Shown here in pieces: positions 21,815-31,741 of a stretch of 64,000 bases of DNA (its first letter is position 1; every line of letters starts with the position of its first letter). Where the stretch lies: contig CM049988.1 of NCBI GenBank assembly GCA_016630955.3, positions 2,418,001 to 2,482,000 of the forward strand. Direction: 5' to 3'. The notes under the pieces were generated by a model that was not told where the DNA came from, did not search any database, and saw nothing but the letters and a program-made list of their open reading frames with translations. Source of the DNA: Didymella arachidicola. Taxonomy: Eukaryota > Ascomycota > Dothideomycetes > Pleosporales > Didymellaceae. Position numbers and translations under genes: made by a program.

Positions 21815-22735
21815 CTACGCAGCCTCATGTACCTCCTCACTAGCTTGACCTACTAGGAGCTGGTACAGCCCCTCGTCCTCGAGCTCAACAGCACGCACAA
21901 GCAGCTGCTGCCATTCCAGCTTAGCATTAGTCTTGCGCTCTAGTAAAATTTGAACGGTGGTTTTGTATCCCTTCGCGACGCCTTCAGCTACGGCTTCCCC
22001 CACTTCTACGTTGTGCTCAAGAAGCAGGGAGACGATAGCAAAGTGTCCATGCCTAGCAGCCACCTCTAGCGCAGGTCGGCGTGTATCTGCTCCGTACGCT
22101 AGTAACGTTCTGACCATATCCTCACGTCCATTCTTGCAGGCAACAACAAGCGGCCGTTGTTCTCTATCGTCCGCATGCGATTCCAGACCGTCTACACAGG
22201 CCCCAAGTGCCAGATATCGGGTCGCCATATCTACCCTCCCTTTCTTCGCGCAGTGCATCACGAACTTCGTCCACTCTCTTACACCATAGGGTTGGGTTGG
22301 ACAGTAAGCCTTTCGTTTTTCCATAAGATAATCGAAAATCTCCAGGTCAGGCGTGTGAATGCTTGCCAACCCTTGTTCGTTGGAGAACGGATACAGCGGC
22401 CTTGATCTCTTTGTGGGTAATTTTAGAACAGCGACTATCATAACACGGTGTTGCGCTATACCAAAACAATTAAAATAGATACCTCTGCTGGGTACATGGT
22501 GAGCATGCGCCTATCCGGACAGGTGCCCACCGTGTTGACGCGCCTATGGCTTCTCTACCATAGGTACTTCGACACTTGATCATGATATTATCGTCTTCTG
22601 TGGCATTCTTGGTGGCAAGCGTAGTAACACTCAGTGACCCGGTCCTAACATTTATCAAGGTGGGATAGTCCTTGAGCATGAGCAGCACTCGGTGGATGTG
22701 ATCTGATTTTGCCAGAAGTGGTACGCCGCCAGTTC
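21815..22735 (-). pseudogene. ankyrin-repeat protein remnant
   Basis: Two minus-strand blocks in different frames read as ankyrin protein. The upstream block (about 22735-22470) has GGVPLLAKSDHIHRVLLMLK and YPTLINVRTGS. The downstream block (22441-21815) has typical repeat fragments such as REQRPLVVACKNGREDMVRT, LLAYGADTRRPALEVAARHG and HFAIVSLLLEHNVEV. Candidate splice sites around 22440-22490 do not give a matching phase, and there is no clean start, so I read it as a decayed gene. An intact gene with an unrecognised intron remains possible. Confidence 0.55.
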
Positions 22736-22960
22736 GTTGGTGTTTACGCCGGGTGCATTAGGTTTACTCCAACAGCCTTCTGTTCGGCAAAGCTATTAAT
22801 AAGGCTTCTCGTGGATAGACCGCTTTTCCTGTCTTCTCAACTGTTGGACATTGAGCGCGTTAGCAAGTCTGGCTCAGTCAAGATCATTGTAAATACGCCA
22901 GGAGAACGCAAGTTTCTTTCAGCGGAAAAGGTTCTCATCGCCAGACCATGAATTGTTCTT
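22709..22960 (+). pseudogene. fragment of a flavin-containing amine oxidase-like gene
   Basis: The plus-strand frame 22709-22951 reads VSKSGSVKIIVNTPGERKFL then SAEKVLIARP, preceded by PLFLSSQLLDIERV. This order (strand ending in a conserved Ser, spacer, then K-K-V-I-V-A-I-P-like) matches the FAD-binding middle of fungal amine-oxidase/beta-cyclopiazonate-dehydrogenase-like proteins. Nothing recognisable continues on either side and the last line runs into a stop. It is best read as a small relic, possibly of the same lost pathway as the neighbouring P450. Confidence 0.4.
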
Positions 22961-23091
22961 CTTATTTTGAAGGTACCTGCTCGTTTCCATGATTATCCAC
23001 GATTGGCTAAGCTGCTGCAACGGATTACGGAGTCTAAGAGACTCCGACGCCTGCTTGTATTGACTGATGATGTCGCTGTGCCGGATGTGCC

Positions 23092-23315
23092 TACTGTGGT
23101 ATCCGGCATAAGTTTTGTAGGTGGGTAACGGCGTCCAGGGGTGAGGGCCGAATACACAATGCCCGCGACTTATAAGGCTGTCTACTAAGTGCAGCTTTGT
23201 GAGCTGACTACGTAACTATTTATTAAATCATAAGATATGAATATTTCACAACGTTAGCTCTATCCACCAGCCGCTCACAGACCCCCCTACAAAACTTATG
23301 CCGGATACTACAGTA
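23092..23315. mobile_element. TA-flanked inverted-repeat miniature element, family A copy 1 (224 bp)
   Basis: The ends are near-perfect inverted repeats of about 33 bp: TACTGTGGTATCCGGCATAA... against ...TTATGCCGGATACTACAGTA. TA dinucleotides at both borders fit a TA target-site duplication, as made by Tc1/mariner/pogo transposases. There is no coding capacity. Related copies lie at 42095 and 44853; the first about 70 bp resemble the reversed right end of the 44853 copy, including GGCGTCCAGGGGTG. Confidence 0.85.
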
Positions 23316-23720
23316 AGCAGCCGAATGTTAGCTAAACGGGGTCTTTCTTTACGACGCCTGGTGCATATCTCGTCATTATCCCAGTTGCTATCTCTTGGAT
23401 TGTCATCAACGTTGACACGGGCTGTAAGCGCGTCACTGGTCTCGGCCCCATTTCGAGTTTCGATAACAGAGCTCCCTTCCTATAGAGTTGTCGTGGCGGA
23501 CTGCTGAGTCTAGAACAGCGCCACCCTGGCGGACAAGCTCCCACACTGTTTGTAACTTTATCCGCTGCTTCGTTACTGTGGTAGAGTTCCGTCAAATGTG
23601 TAGGTACTTCTCCATTACATCCGATTTGTGATATTAGTTGCAGCTCTCGTGCGAAATTCGCATATATACTGGGCATACTTGTAAGTGTTCTCATGTGGTA
23701 TCTACAGATTTAAACCTAAC

Positions 23721-25463
23721 ATGGCTTTCGCAACTCTATCCTTTCCGCTTGTGTGTGGCTTAATGTTGGTTTATACACTGTATCGCATTTTTGATTATGT
23801 TATATTTCACCAACGGTACCATTTCCCCAACCATGTATCCGGTCGGGTCCCATTTCTCGGTAATTTTCTACAAACACTTAAACATCCTGCTGAGCAACGT
23901 CTTCAATTTGCTAGCCTGGCAAAGAAGTATGGCGAGATGTGAGTTCTCGTAGTACTGTGTACAAGACGTTCGCTTATCGCACCTGGAGGTTTACTCTTAA
24001 AGTCGGTTCGAAGCACTTGGTTTTTCTTAACTCGCATCGAGTTGTAAGCGAGCTTATTGATAAACGAGGTGCTCTCTATATTTCGCGACAAAATCTGCCA
24101 ATGGCTGGCGATGTAGCATCTGGCGGCAGGCGATTGGTCTTCCTACCATATGGTGACACCTGGAAGTGGCAGAGAGAAGGCATTCATGAGATACTGGGCC
24201 CTGCTCAAAAATCTTTGTACGGATCATTTCAGGACATCGAGTCTCGTGGCCTTCTTCACGGATATCTTACCAACCCCGACAGCTGGCATCTCAGCCACGC
24301 ACAATACAGCAGCTCCGTCGTTATGAGCATGGTGTTCGGTCGGAGGACGACCCTGAATGATCAGACCACGAGTAGGATCATCCACGTCAACGGTGAGCTG
24401 ATGAAGGCTTTCGAACCTGGATGGAATCTCATTGACGCTTTTCCTCCACTCGCACAAATACCGTTTGCAAAAAACTTACAACCATGCAGGTGGTGGGGTG
24501 ACGACCTATATAGGCAGGCACTAAGGTACTCATTCGCCAATTGACGTCTTCCCCCAAATGCTGACAGCCACCTGCAGGAACTTTAGCGTTGAGTATGATC
24601 GTCTCGTAGAGCAACTAAAAAGCGGAAAAGTGCCAAACTGCTTTGCTTCCGAATGCCTGAGATTGGGAAGAGATCAAGACACCAGTCGTGAAGACATGGT
24701 ATTCCTTTTTGGCTCTTTGATAGAGGCTGGCTCAGACACGACTCGAGTGTCATTGAATCAGCTTCTTGCTGGAGCAGCACTGTTCCCGGATTGGGTCGTG
24801 CGCGCTCGAGAACAGTTGGATAGGGTCTGCGGCTCGAATGCCGAACGACTGCCCAATGCTGTCGACGCCCCTAATCTACCATATATAAAAGCAGCAGCTA
24901 AGGAGACTATGCGATGGAAGTAAGTAACCTGGTACCTCAACCGCAATGCCGCAAGACTAATCGATATAGTCCAACTTTTGGTGAGATCGCGCACTCGCTG
25001 ACTCACGATGACGAGTTTGAAGGCTATCGTTTTCCCGCTGGCACGTCGTTCTCGTGGAATCACTGGGGCATCCACATGGATCCCAACAAATACGAACAGC
25101 CCGAACGGTTCTGGCCAGATCGGTTCCTCAACGAAGATGTCGATAAACCAATCAAAGGCCATCTGGGTTTTGACTTGGGTATGTTCGGCGCACCTGAATT
25201 TTGTGTTTAGTTTGCTAACCAGTGACCTTGCGTGCACAGGCCGTCGAGTGTGTTCTGGATAGCATGTGGCTAGCAGCAGCCTTTTCCTTGGTATTGCACG
25301 CATCATATATTGTTTTGACTTCCACACTGTTCCGGGCAAGCCTATCCCCGTGGGAAAGCCATTCTCTATAGGGATAGAGAAGCCATATGAGGTCAAGGTT
25401 GTGGTCAGGAGCCCGGCACATGCAGAGTTGATCAGAAGAGAATGCTCCGCAGCTGGTATGTGA
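23721..25463 (+). pseudogene. cytochrome P450 pseudogene (premature TAG behind the haem cysteine)
   Basis: Exons 23721-23938, 23989-24525, 24578-24919, 24970-25178 and 25240-25463 all join in phase (introns 50-61 nt) and would encode about 509 aa. An N-terminal anchor (FPLVCGLMLVYTLYRIFDYV) is followed by the proline region, an I-helix (EAGSDTTRVSLNQLL), the K-helix ExxR as KETMRW, PERFWPDRF, and the haem loop FDLGRRVCSG. Directly after that loop, at 25260-25262, an in-frame TAG replaces what is normally a Gln or similar residue; the conserved sequence HVASSSLFLGIARIIYCFDF then continues in the same frame to the C-terminus. CAG to TAG is a C-to-T change of the repeat-induced-mutation type. 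The second residue of the haem motif is Asp instead of Gly/Ser. A truncated product would lack the final helix and be inactive. The gene resembles O-methylsterigmatocystin-oxidoreductase-like P450s. Confidence 0.8.
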
Positions 25464-25958
25464 AGTTCCATGATTCTTTGTAGTACCTATTGTAGCTCAG
25501 ATCCGCATACAGGTTGGCGTGCTGTGCAGTAGCAAATGTCGATGAATCTACTAGCTGCAGCTCAGTCAGTGGGTGATGTGTTTTAAGAGTGTTGGAGGAT
25601 TTGAACAGACAGCATCGAAGTGAAGCGGCATTCGGTACGCTCGTCAAGTTGCACAAACTTTGTACCCTGTAACCCCCGATCCCGATAGTTCCCTAGTTGG
25701 ATGAACAGTGAACACCTTGTGCTTAGGACCGTAGATTTACACCTCACCTATGTTTGATCGACAGACGTCTTAGGATGGAGCTCTTGGTTCTTTCATTTGC
25801 GGTGCGACGAAAAAAAAACGCTGTTCGTCCCAAAGACTGTGCACGTATAAATGAGCGCAGGGGTTCTTGCGATTGACCGTCCAAAATCCTAAGGCAAATG
25901 CCCAGGGACGACCCCGGAAACACTAATTCGCCCCATCAGTTGAGCAGCGAGATACAAG

Positions 25959-26107
25959 TACAGGATAGGTCCCTGAATGAGTGAGAATACGAGCAACCCC
26001 GCAGACGTTTCCCGAGGTTTCTGAATGGCCGGCTCCTGCATTTGCGTGCTCTTATTGGTCTTTCTAGGATCAATCGTGTTCTCACCCATTCAGGGACTTA
26101 CCCTGTA
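25959..26107. mobile_element. 149-bp TA-flanked inverted-repeat element
   Basis: About 31-bp imperfect terminal inverted repeats: TACAGGATAGGTCCCTGAAT... against ...ATTCAGGGACTTACCCTGTA, with TA at both borders. The interior has no ORF. End structure and size are those of a miniature inverted-repeat element; its sequence differs from family A. Confidence 0.65.
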
Positions 26108-26221
26108 CCGAGTGCTGACGCGGCCGAAAGAAGGCGCCATCTTGCATTTAAGCATGCGGGCCGCATTCGGCGGCCGGCTCTGACCAAACTGTGTTCCCGC
26201 GGGCCGCCCGTAGCGGGTGGG

Positions 26222-26308
26222 TACGAAGAATCCCGTTTTTTCTGAGGAATCACCTCCGCGTGCACGGGCGCCGAACATGATTCCTCAAAAGAAACGGGAT
26301 TCTTCGTA
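26222..26308. mobile_element. 87-bp near-palindromic TA-flanked element
   Basis: TACGAAGAATCCCGTTTTTT... pairs with ...GAAACGGGATTCTTCGTA over about 32 bp, with a loop of about 20 bp and TA at both ends. It could be a very short miniature transposon or a solo hairpin. Confidence 0.6.
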
Positions 26309-27137
26309 CATGCTCCACCGCGCTAGTTGTGTGTATCCACCTACATGTAGAGTCCAAGCGACGCTACGAGCAGCGGCGACAAGATACGCTCACAAACGAC
26401 CCGTTGGTGACTTCTGATGAACATCAAGCCACGCTGCGGACCTGGGCACTCCTCGCGTCTATCGGAATTGTCTGAGCCTAGGCTGCCTAGCGCAGCGAGG
26501 AACTGAGCATCTCCGAACTTGAGCAATCTACCCAGGTACAACACGGTCGCTGTGGACAATGACCTTCTCCAAGTGGAGATCGAGCGAGTCTTCCAAGGTC
26601 TTTCTGGCCACTCGCGACATACTCCCACACGAGACGGACTCTCAAGGAAGGCTATCGAATTATATCTCGTGGCCTCGGGTATTCTACTCAGACGAAACCC
26701 GTGCATCGGTCCATCGGTCTATCCAAACTACAAGCGACACAGCAGTATGGCGGTCGCGATTGTCAATATTCTATCGTCGAAGTTGCTCATTTCATCAGGT
26801 CAATTGCTTCGGAGATTCGGAAAGGACCTGGCAAACCAGGTTTCAAGATTCATCCGAAGAGAACCATGATAGATTGAGAATATGTCGTCTGTCCAGTGCA
26901 TGGACAGCAGTAGGAGAATGACAGCGGTCAGCATGCCTTCGACGTATATCGCTTTCGCAACCGGCTATTCCATTGACTAGAACACTGTGAACAGCACACT
27001 GACTGTTGCCTTGTCTTATTGCGAGTGCCTTTGACCTGACGCATCAACTCAGTCTGAAAGTGCCATCGAATTGCTTATCGACCATGAGATCCGCGGAGAA
27101 CGATGAAGACACCCAAAACTCGCAGTCCATTGTTCAA

Positions 27138-28999
27138 TCACCCGGTTGACCCCTTCATGCCTTTCGCATGTATCTCCTCCACTGGCGCATCGATCTGGTA
27201 GTTCATTCGCTCTTTCATATTGTCCATGAGCAGAACGCAAGCCGTACCAATCACAGCAATCACCGCGGAGATGATGGGAACTATGCGGATGGAGTTTGTC
27301 ATTGCTTGTTTGTAAGTGGCCGTACCGATCGATATAATGTTGGGTGTCACTCCAGCCACAGCCGTCACGGCGGAGGGTTCTTTGGCAGTCAATGCCTGAA
27401 TGAAGCCTGATGTCGACGACATAGGAAGTTCTGCAGCGACAACTGCTGGCGGGATCCGGGCTGAAATAGCGGAGCTCAATCGCACTCTGAAGATTGTGGT
27501 ATATACGGTGGTCGCGACCGCGTTTCCAAGCGCTCGAGTACTCGTTGCAACAAAGGTCGCGGTGGCAATTAGGCCGTGTGGTACGGATAGTTGCACTCCA
27601 GTAATGATCATTATCAAAGGTGCTCCAAAGCCTATGCCTGACAGCCCCGCAAATGCCAGGGCACTGAAGTCTGTGTCCGGTTGTAAAGTCGCGAGACCAA
27701 CAGTGCCTGCAGTCCAGATGATGAACCCGGCGAACATGGGCCATCGGATATCTTGATAGCGAGAGGACAGATAAGCCCAGATCGGTGAGCATAAAAGCGT
27801 AGCGACCCAGTATGGCATGCTTAGTGCGACAAGTTTGAGAGGGTCCGACTCGTACAATGCTTGGGCTCTAAGGAGTCGTTAGCACATACAAAATGCTCGA
27901 TCAGAAGTCGCTGGCCAATATACGTACAGATTAGGAGAAAAAATGGTGAAGATTACAATCAGAATGGACTCAATAGCAAACAAGCCCGTGCAGAGATTGA
28001 AGATGCGACCGTTAGGTTTTCCAGGTAGAAAGAGGTCGTGATGAAGAATGCCAGTGCTTGTACCATTCCACTCGCACATGCCGAAGGCGACACAAAGCAC
28101 ACCGCCCACGACTATCGTAGCAATGACCCTGACGTTAGTCAAGCTGTACTGGCCACCTTCCATAACGATTCCGACGAAAAGCAAGGTAACAGCGACAGTT
28201 GACAACAAACTTCCCAGCATGTCTGGCTTCCCTAGTTTTTGTATCCATGTCAATGAATCATGTTGCGTCCTCCGTTTGGGCGGGTTATAACCAAAGAAGA
28301 TGCTGATAAGGCCAGCTGCCTATACAGCCATTTCGATACACTGAATCGTACGACATCAGCATGAAAGAATTTACAAGTCTTTTGACTGTTCGTTTCACTT
28401 ACCAGAACATGCGCCACCCACGAACCGGGTCAGTCCTCACCAAGGCACCTATAGCAAGCGGTCCAGATATAGAGGTGACTGCCGCAGCGAGGTCGACGAT
28501 AGCTTGAACCACTATTGTAGCATGTCAGATGAACAATTCTTTGGGAACTCAGGATCTGAGGCAAAACTTACCGGGCCACCACTTGTTCGGCAGAATTTCG
28601 CTTGGAATAGCGTACAATAGTGGCGTTGTAGCATAACCGAATCCTTTAATCGCCTGGCCGGCGATAACTCGGGAGATGCTCGAGGAACCGGGAACGATAG
28701 CACATCCTACGATACCCATTGCACAGTCAATAAGTAGCATGTTCTTCCGGGCCTGGAACGAGTCTGATGCAGATGATATGATAGGTCCTACCACGGCACA
28801 CAGTAGTTGGGAAGCATTTGGGATCCAGACCTGCGTGTCCGTCGCGTTCAAGGAGGTCCCAATATAGTCGAGCTAGTCATAGTAAGTCGTTAGCGTAATT
28901 CTAAGAGTTCCAAAGAGGAGAGAAACTGACCACTGCTGGAGCGGACTGAAGAGATACAACAGCAGCATAACTGATGAGTACCGCGGCGAAGACAGCCAT
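27138..28999 (-). pseudogene. TRI12/siderophore-type MFS transporter (DHA2), probably decayed
   Basis: Five exon blocks read on the minus strand: 28999-28931, 28872-28572, 28511-28403, about 28320s-27928 and 27867-27138. The sequence is 14-TM MFS of the trichothecene-efflux/siderophore type: SQLLCAVVGPIISSASDSFQ, GRx-like loops, SRVIAGQAIKGFGYATTPLL, IPSEILPNKWWP and FGYNPPKRRTQ. Three joins keep the phase. At the third join, the GTAAGT donor after ...GWRMFW leaves phase 2, but the next conserved stretch IEMAV?AAGLISIFFGY needs phase 0 and has a TAG at 28320-28322 where a residue is expected. A splice to the CAG before the codons for IFF would keep the frame but delete most of a membrane helix. 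Upstream N-terminal exons could not be found. Substrate unknown. Confidence 0.65.
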
Positions 29000-29546
29000 C
29001 CAGGTTCCATGTCGACAACTATTAGCAACAAACTAGCTTGCTTGCGAATGGTAGTGAGGAGGCGGATGACGAGAGGTACATTTGACCAAGTGGCTACTGC
29101 CGTCACGGCAATCAGGCGTCATCATGTCGCATTCTTAGAGGACCAGCAATCGATATCAGGAATCGGTACTGACAAAGCCGGTGCTCATCTTTCGCTTGAA
29201 CGAATATCGTGACTGTTCGTATATGACAACAATAGCGGCGCAGATTCCCATGATACAGATGTATTGTGCTACTGCCTGACCTTTCCGGACCCACGGATAT
29301 GTACTAATATAATGCAAACCGAGTGTCAGGGTATTCTGAAAGCCGTTGTGAACCCCCCCCCCCCCCTTCCTCGCGCATGCTTTGGATTGATTAGACTTGA
29401 ACACAGAAGACTACTACTACGAGACATGGGCAGGACGTAGTTTCTTACTATACTACTTAAAGTAGGCCCGGGAAAGTACCATTTTATCCAAACAGTAATC
29501 CTATTGATGATACCAGTTCGGACAAGATAGTTTACTATTAATACTA
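29000..29546. other. spacer between the decayed MFS gene and the first pogo element, with poly-C tract
   Basis: No supported gene. A run of about 14 C (around 29349-29362) is a likely polymorphic or assembly-sensitive site. Sequence just upstream of the MFS start may hold lost exons. Confidence 0.4.
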
Positions 29547-29615
29547 ACGTACATGTACAACGAGCGGACCGGTCAACGAGCGGGCCACTTTTGCCAAGAC
29601 CACACCAAAACTCCC
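29547..29615 (+). repeat. left terminal inverted repeat of pogo copy 1
   Basis: This is 69 bp beginning ACGTACATGTACAACGAGCG. It has an internal imperfect direct repeat (AACGAGCGGACC / AACGAGCGGGCC), then ACTTTTGCCAAGACC, a block shared with the second element. The direct repeat is a candidate transposase-binding site. Confidence 0.9.
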
Positions 29616-29626
29616 TCCCTACACTA

Positions 29627-31279
29627 ATGCCTCCACAACAAGTACAGTTTAACGCGTCAAACGAGCGTCAGATACAGCTTGCGCTCCAAGCTCTCAAACA
29701 AGACGCGAATCTCTCAGAGCGACGCGCTGCAGCTATCTACAGCGTCTCTCGAACTACACTACACCAACGACGCGCTGGACGACCTTCACGCGTTAATATT
29801 ATGGCCAACTTACGGAATCTAACCAGCGCTGAGGAGCAGGTGATTGTTATGCGCATACTTGAGCTGGTTACGCGAGGAGAGTCCCCCCGGCTTGAATTTG
29901 TGGCTGATATGGCCAATTCTCTGCTGAAAGAGCGCAGTTTGGCCCCTGTTGGCCCAAGGTGGGCCAGCAGGTTTGTTTCGCGTCAGGAGGAGCTCAAAAC
30001 AGTTTTTAATCGCAAGTATGACTACAAGCGAGCCCTCTGCGAGGACCCTGAGGTTATACAGGGCTGGTTCAACCTTGTAGCTACTACCAAAGTCAAGTAT
30101 GGCATCCAGGACAACGACACGTACAACTTTGACGAGACAGGCTTCATGATGGGCCAGATATCCACCGGAGTTGTTGTAACAGATGCAGAGAAACTAGGAC
30201 GAGCAAAGCAGGTCCAGCCAGGCAACCGGGAGTGGGTAACAGTCATTGAGGGCATTAATGCCACAGGATGGGCTATTCCACCCTACATCATCTTCAAAGC
30301 CCGCCAACACCAGTCCAGCTGGTACAAGGACAACAACCTGCCCCAAGATTGGAGTATTGCCATCTCTGAGAACGGCTGGACTACCAATGAGCTTGGTTTT
30401 GACTGGTTGAAGCACTTTGACAGGTATACAAAGGCGCGCACTGTTGGCAGCCACCGGTTGCTGATTATTGACGGTCATGGGAGCCACAACACTCCAGAAT
30501 TCACGCAATACTGCAAGGATCAGAAGATTGTGATCCTATGCATGCCTCCGCACTCATCGCACCTCCTTCAGCCACTTGATGTGGGTTGTTTTGGCCCTCT
30601 GAAGAAGGCGTACGGGGTTGAGGTTAATGAGCTTATGCGCAACCGGATCAACCACATTACAAAGCAGGAGTTCCTCCCATGCTTTGTAGCGGCTCACAAG
30701 AAAGCTATTACCCCTAGCAACATTCAAGGAGGGTTCCGAGGGGCCGGATTGGCTCCCTTTGCCCCAGATCGCGTCATATTGGCCCTGGATGTGAAGCTGC
30801 GCACCCCATCGCCACCACTCCCCCAAAACAGCCCGCTCTGGCAGTCGCAAACCCCAAGCAATACCCTGGAATTTGGGTCGCAATCAACGCTTGTGAAGAA
30901 GAGGATTCAGACGCATGTTAATAGCTCACCAACCTCTATAGTTGAAGCGTTTGAGAAGGTCTCAAAGGGGGCAGCAATTATTGCGCACAAGCTGGTTTTG
31001 GCACAACAGGAGATTACTGAGCTTCGAGCGGCTAATAAGGCCGCCACGCGACGTAAATCGCACAAAAGAAAGCGTATTCAAGCTAAGGGAAGCCTTGCGG
31101 TTGAAGAGGGCCAGCGGATAGCTGCTCTGCAGGAGTTTAGCGCGCGTAGTGATGGTAAGAAGGCAAAGAAGCAGGTTCGGGCTGAAGGAGGTGAACCATC
31201 CCAACGACGCTGTGGACGGTGCGGAGAGAGTGGGCACAACGCGCGAACGTGCAAGAATGCTGTAGAAGAGGTCTCTTAG
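29627..31279 (+). CDS. pogo-type transposase (DDE_1) with CCHC zinc knuckle
   Basis: 550 aa from the ATG at 29627 (MPPQQVQFNASNERQIQLAL); a longer frame extends upstream but has no ATG. Order of domains: psq/CENP-B N-terminal helix-turn-helix (about residues 8-50, with ERRAAAIYSVSRTTLHQR), a second CENP-B-type HTH (about 65-130, VTRGESPRLEFVADMANSLL), then the DDE_1 catalytic region with Asp in YNFDETGFMMG (about 169), LLIIDGHGSHNTPEF (about 282) and LLQPLDVGCFGPLKKAY (about 317), a D-D-D triad with 34-residue final spacing. A basic coiled stretch (RRKSHKRKRIQ) precedes a C-terminal knuckle CGRCGESGHNARTC (about 528-541). It would excise and insert the element at TA sites. No frameshift or stop. 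Confidence 0.95.
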   Translation: MPPQQVQFNASNERQIQLALQALKQDANLSERRAAAIYSVSRTTLHQRRAGRPSRVNIMANLRNLTSAEEQVIVMRILELVTRGESPRLEFVADMANSLLKERSLAPVGPRWASRFVSRQEELKTVFNRKYDYKRALCEDPEVIQGWFNLVATTKVKYGIQDNDTYNFDETGFMMGQISTGVVVTDAEKLGRAKQVQPGNREWVTVIEGINATGWAIPPYIIFKARQHQSSWYKDNNLPQDWSIAISENGWTTNELGFDWLKHFDRYTKARTVGSHRLLIIDGHGSHNTPEFTQYCKDQKIVILCMPPHSSHLLQPLDVGCFGPLKKAYGVEVNELMRNRINHITKQEFLPCFVAAHKKAITPSNIQGGFRGAGLAPFAPDRVILALDVKLRTPSPPLPQNSPLWQSQTPSNTLEFGSQSTLVKKRIQTHVNSSPTSIVEAFEKVSKGAAIIAHKLVLAQQEITELRAANKAATRRKSHKRKRIQAKGSLAVEEGQRIAALQEFSARSDGKKAKKQVRAEGGEPSQRRCGRCGESGHNARTCKNAVEEVS

Positions 31280-31341
31280 TAATATTACAGCTTGTTTTGC
31301 CTTATGCAGCGCCAGTTTGTAGTGTTTTGGGCCATAATAGG

Positions 31342-31410
31342 GGGAGTTTTGGTGTGGTCTTGGCAAAAGTGGCCCGCTCGTTGACCGGTCCGCTCGTTGT
31401 ACATGTACGT
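31342..31410 (-). repeat. right terminal inverted repeat of pogo copy 1
   Basis: Exact reverse complement of 29547-29615 as far as read by eye, followed by the TA duplication. Confidence 0.9.
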
Positions 31411-31741
31411 TATCACTTATTTACTAGAACCCGCTTCGCAACTTCGCGGTAGCTTAAAGAAAGACACGCCGACTTCACGCGATTCGAATGTCTTGATGCA
31501 ACCTTGAAGGGATCTACATTGGTGTTGTTGTTCCGCGTTGACGTTGTGATGATCCATGTGTTTTGATGGTGGGGCAGATCATTTGGTGAAATAGCTGATT
31601 GGGCGCGCGGGCACTCTGCTAGCCCCATGTTAGCTTACCCCGACTGTCCCCCGTCCCAATCTCAACCACCGTCACTTGCTACCCAAAAGGATTCACCTCA
31701 AACCTATCGAGAGCCACGACACGCTCTCAGCAGGTTTATCC

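Larger units (their letters stand above)
25464..27137. other. gene-free, inverted-repeat-rich spacer
   Basis: This holds the two short inverted-repeat elements listed separately. Open frames at 26341-26921 on both strands look superficially protein-like but no family was recognised; they may be decayed coding sequence. Confidence 0.4.
29547..31410 (+). mobile_element. complete Fot1/pogo-type DNA transposon, copy 1 (1,864 bp)
   Basis: The element is bordered by TA (29545-29546 and 31411-31412) and by 69-bp terminal inverted repeats (29547-29615 and 31342-31410) that match base for base. It carries one intact transposase gene starting only 80 bp from the left end. Identical ends and an open transposase argue for recent insertion and possible activity. 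A related element in opposite orientation lies at 33842-35707. Confidence 0.93.

Noticed and set aside
21815..25463. Idea that ankyrin, amine oxidase and P450 pieces form one functional operon-like defence locus
   Set aside because: They lie on different strands, are broken, and show no conserved partner; a decayed cluster or random relics explains them better.
26341..26921. Overlapping open frames of about 120 codons on both strands
   Set aside because: No recognisable motif and no splice continuation; kept only as possible decayed sequence.
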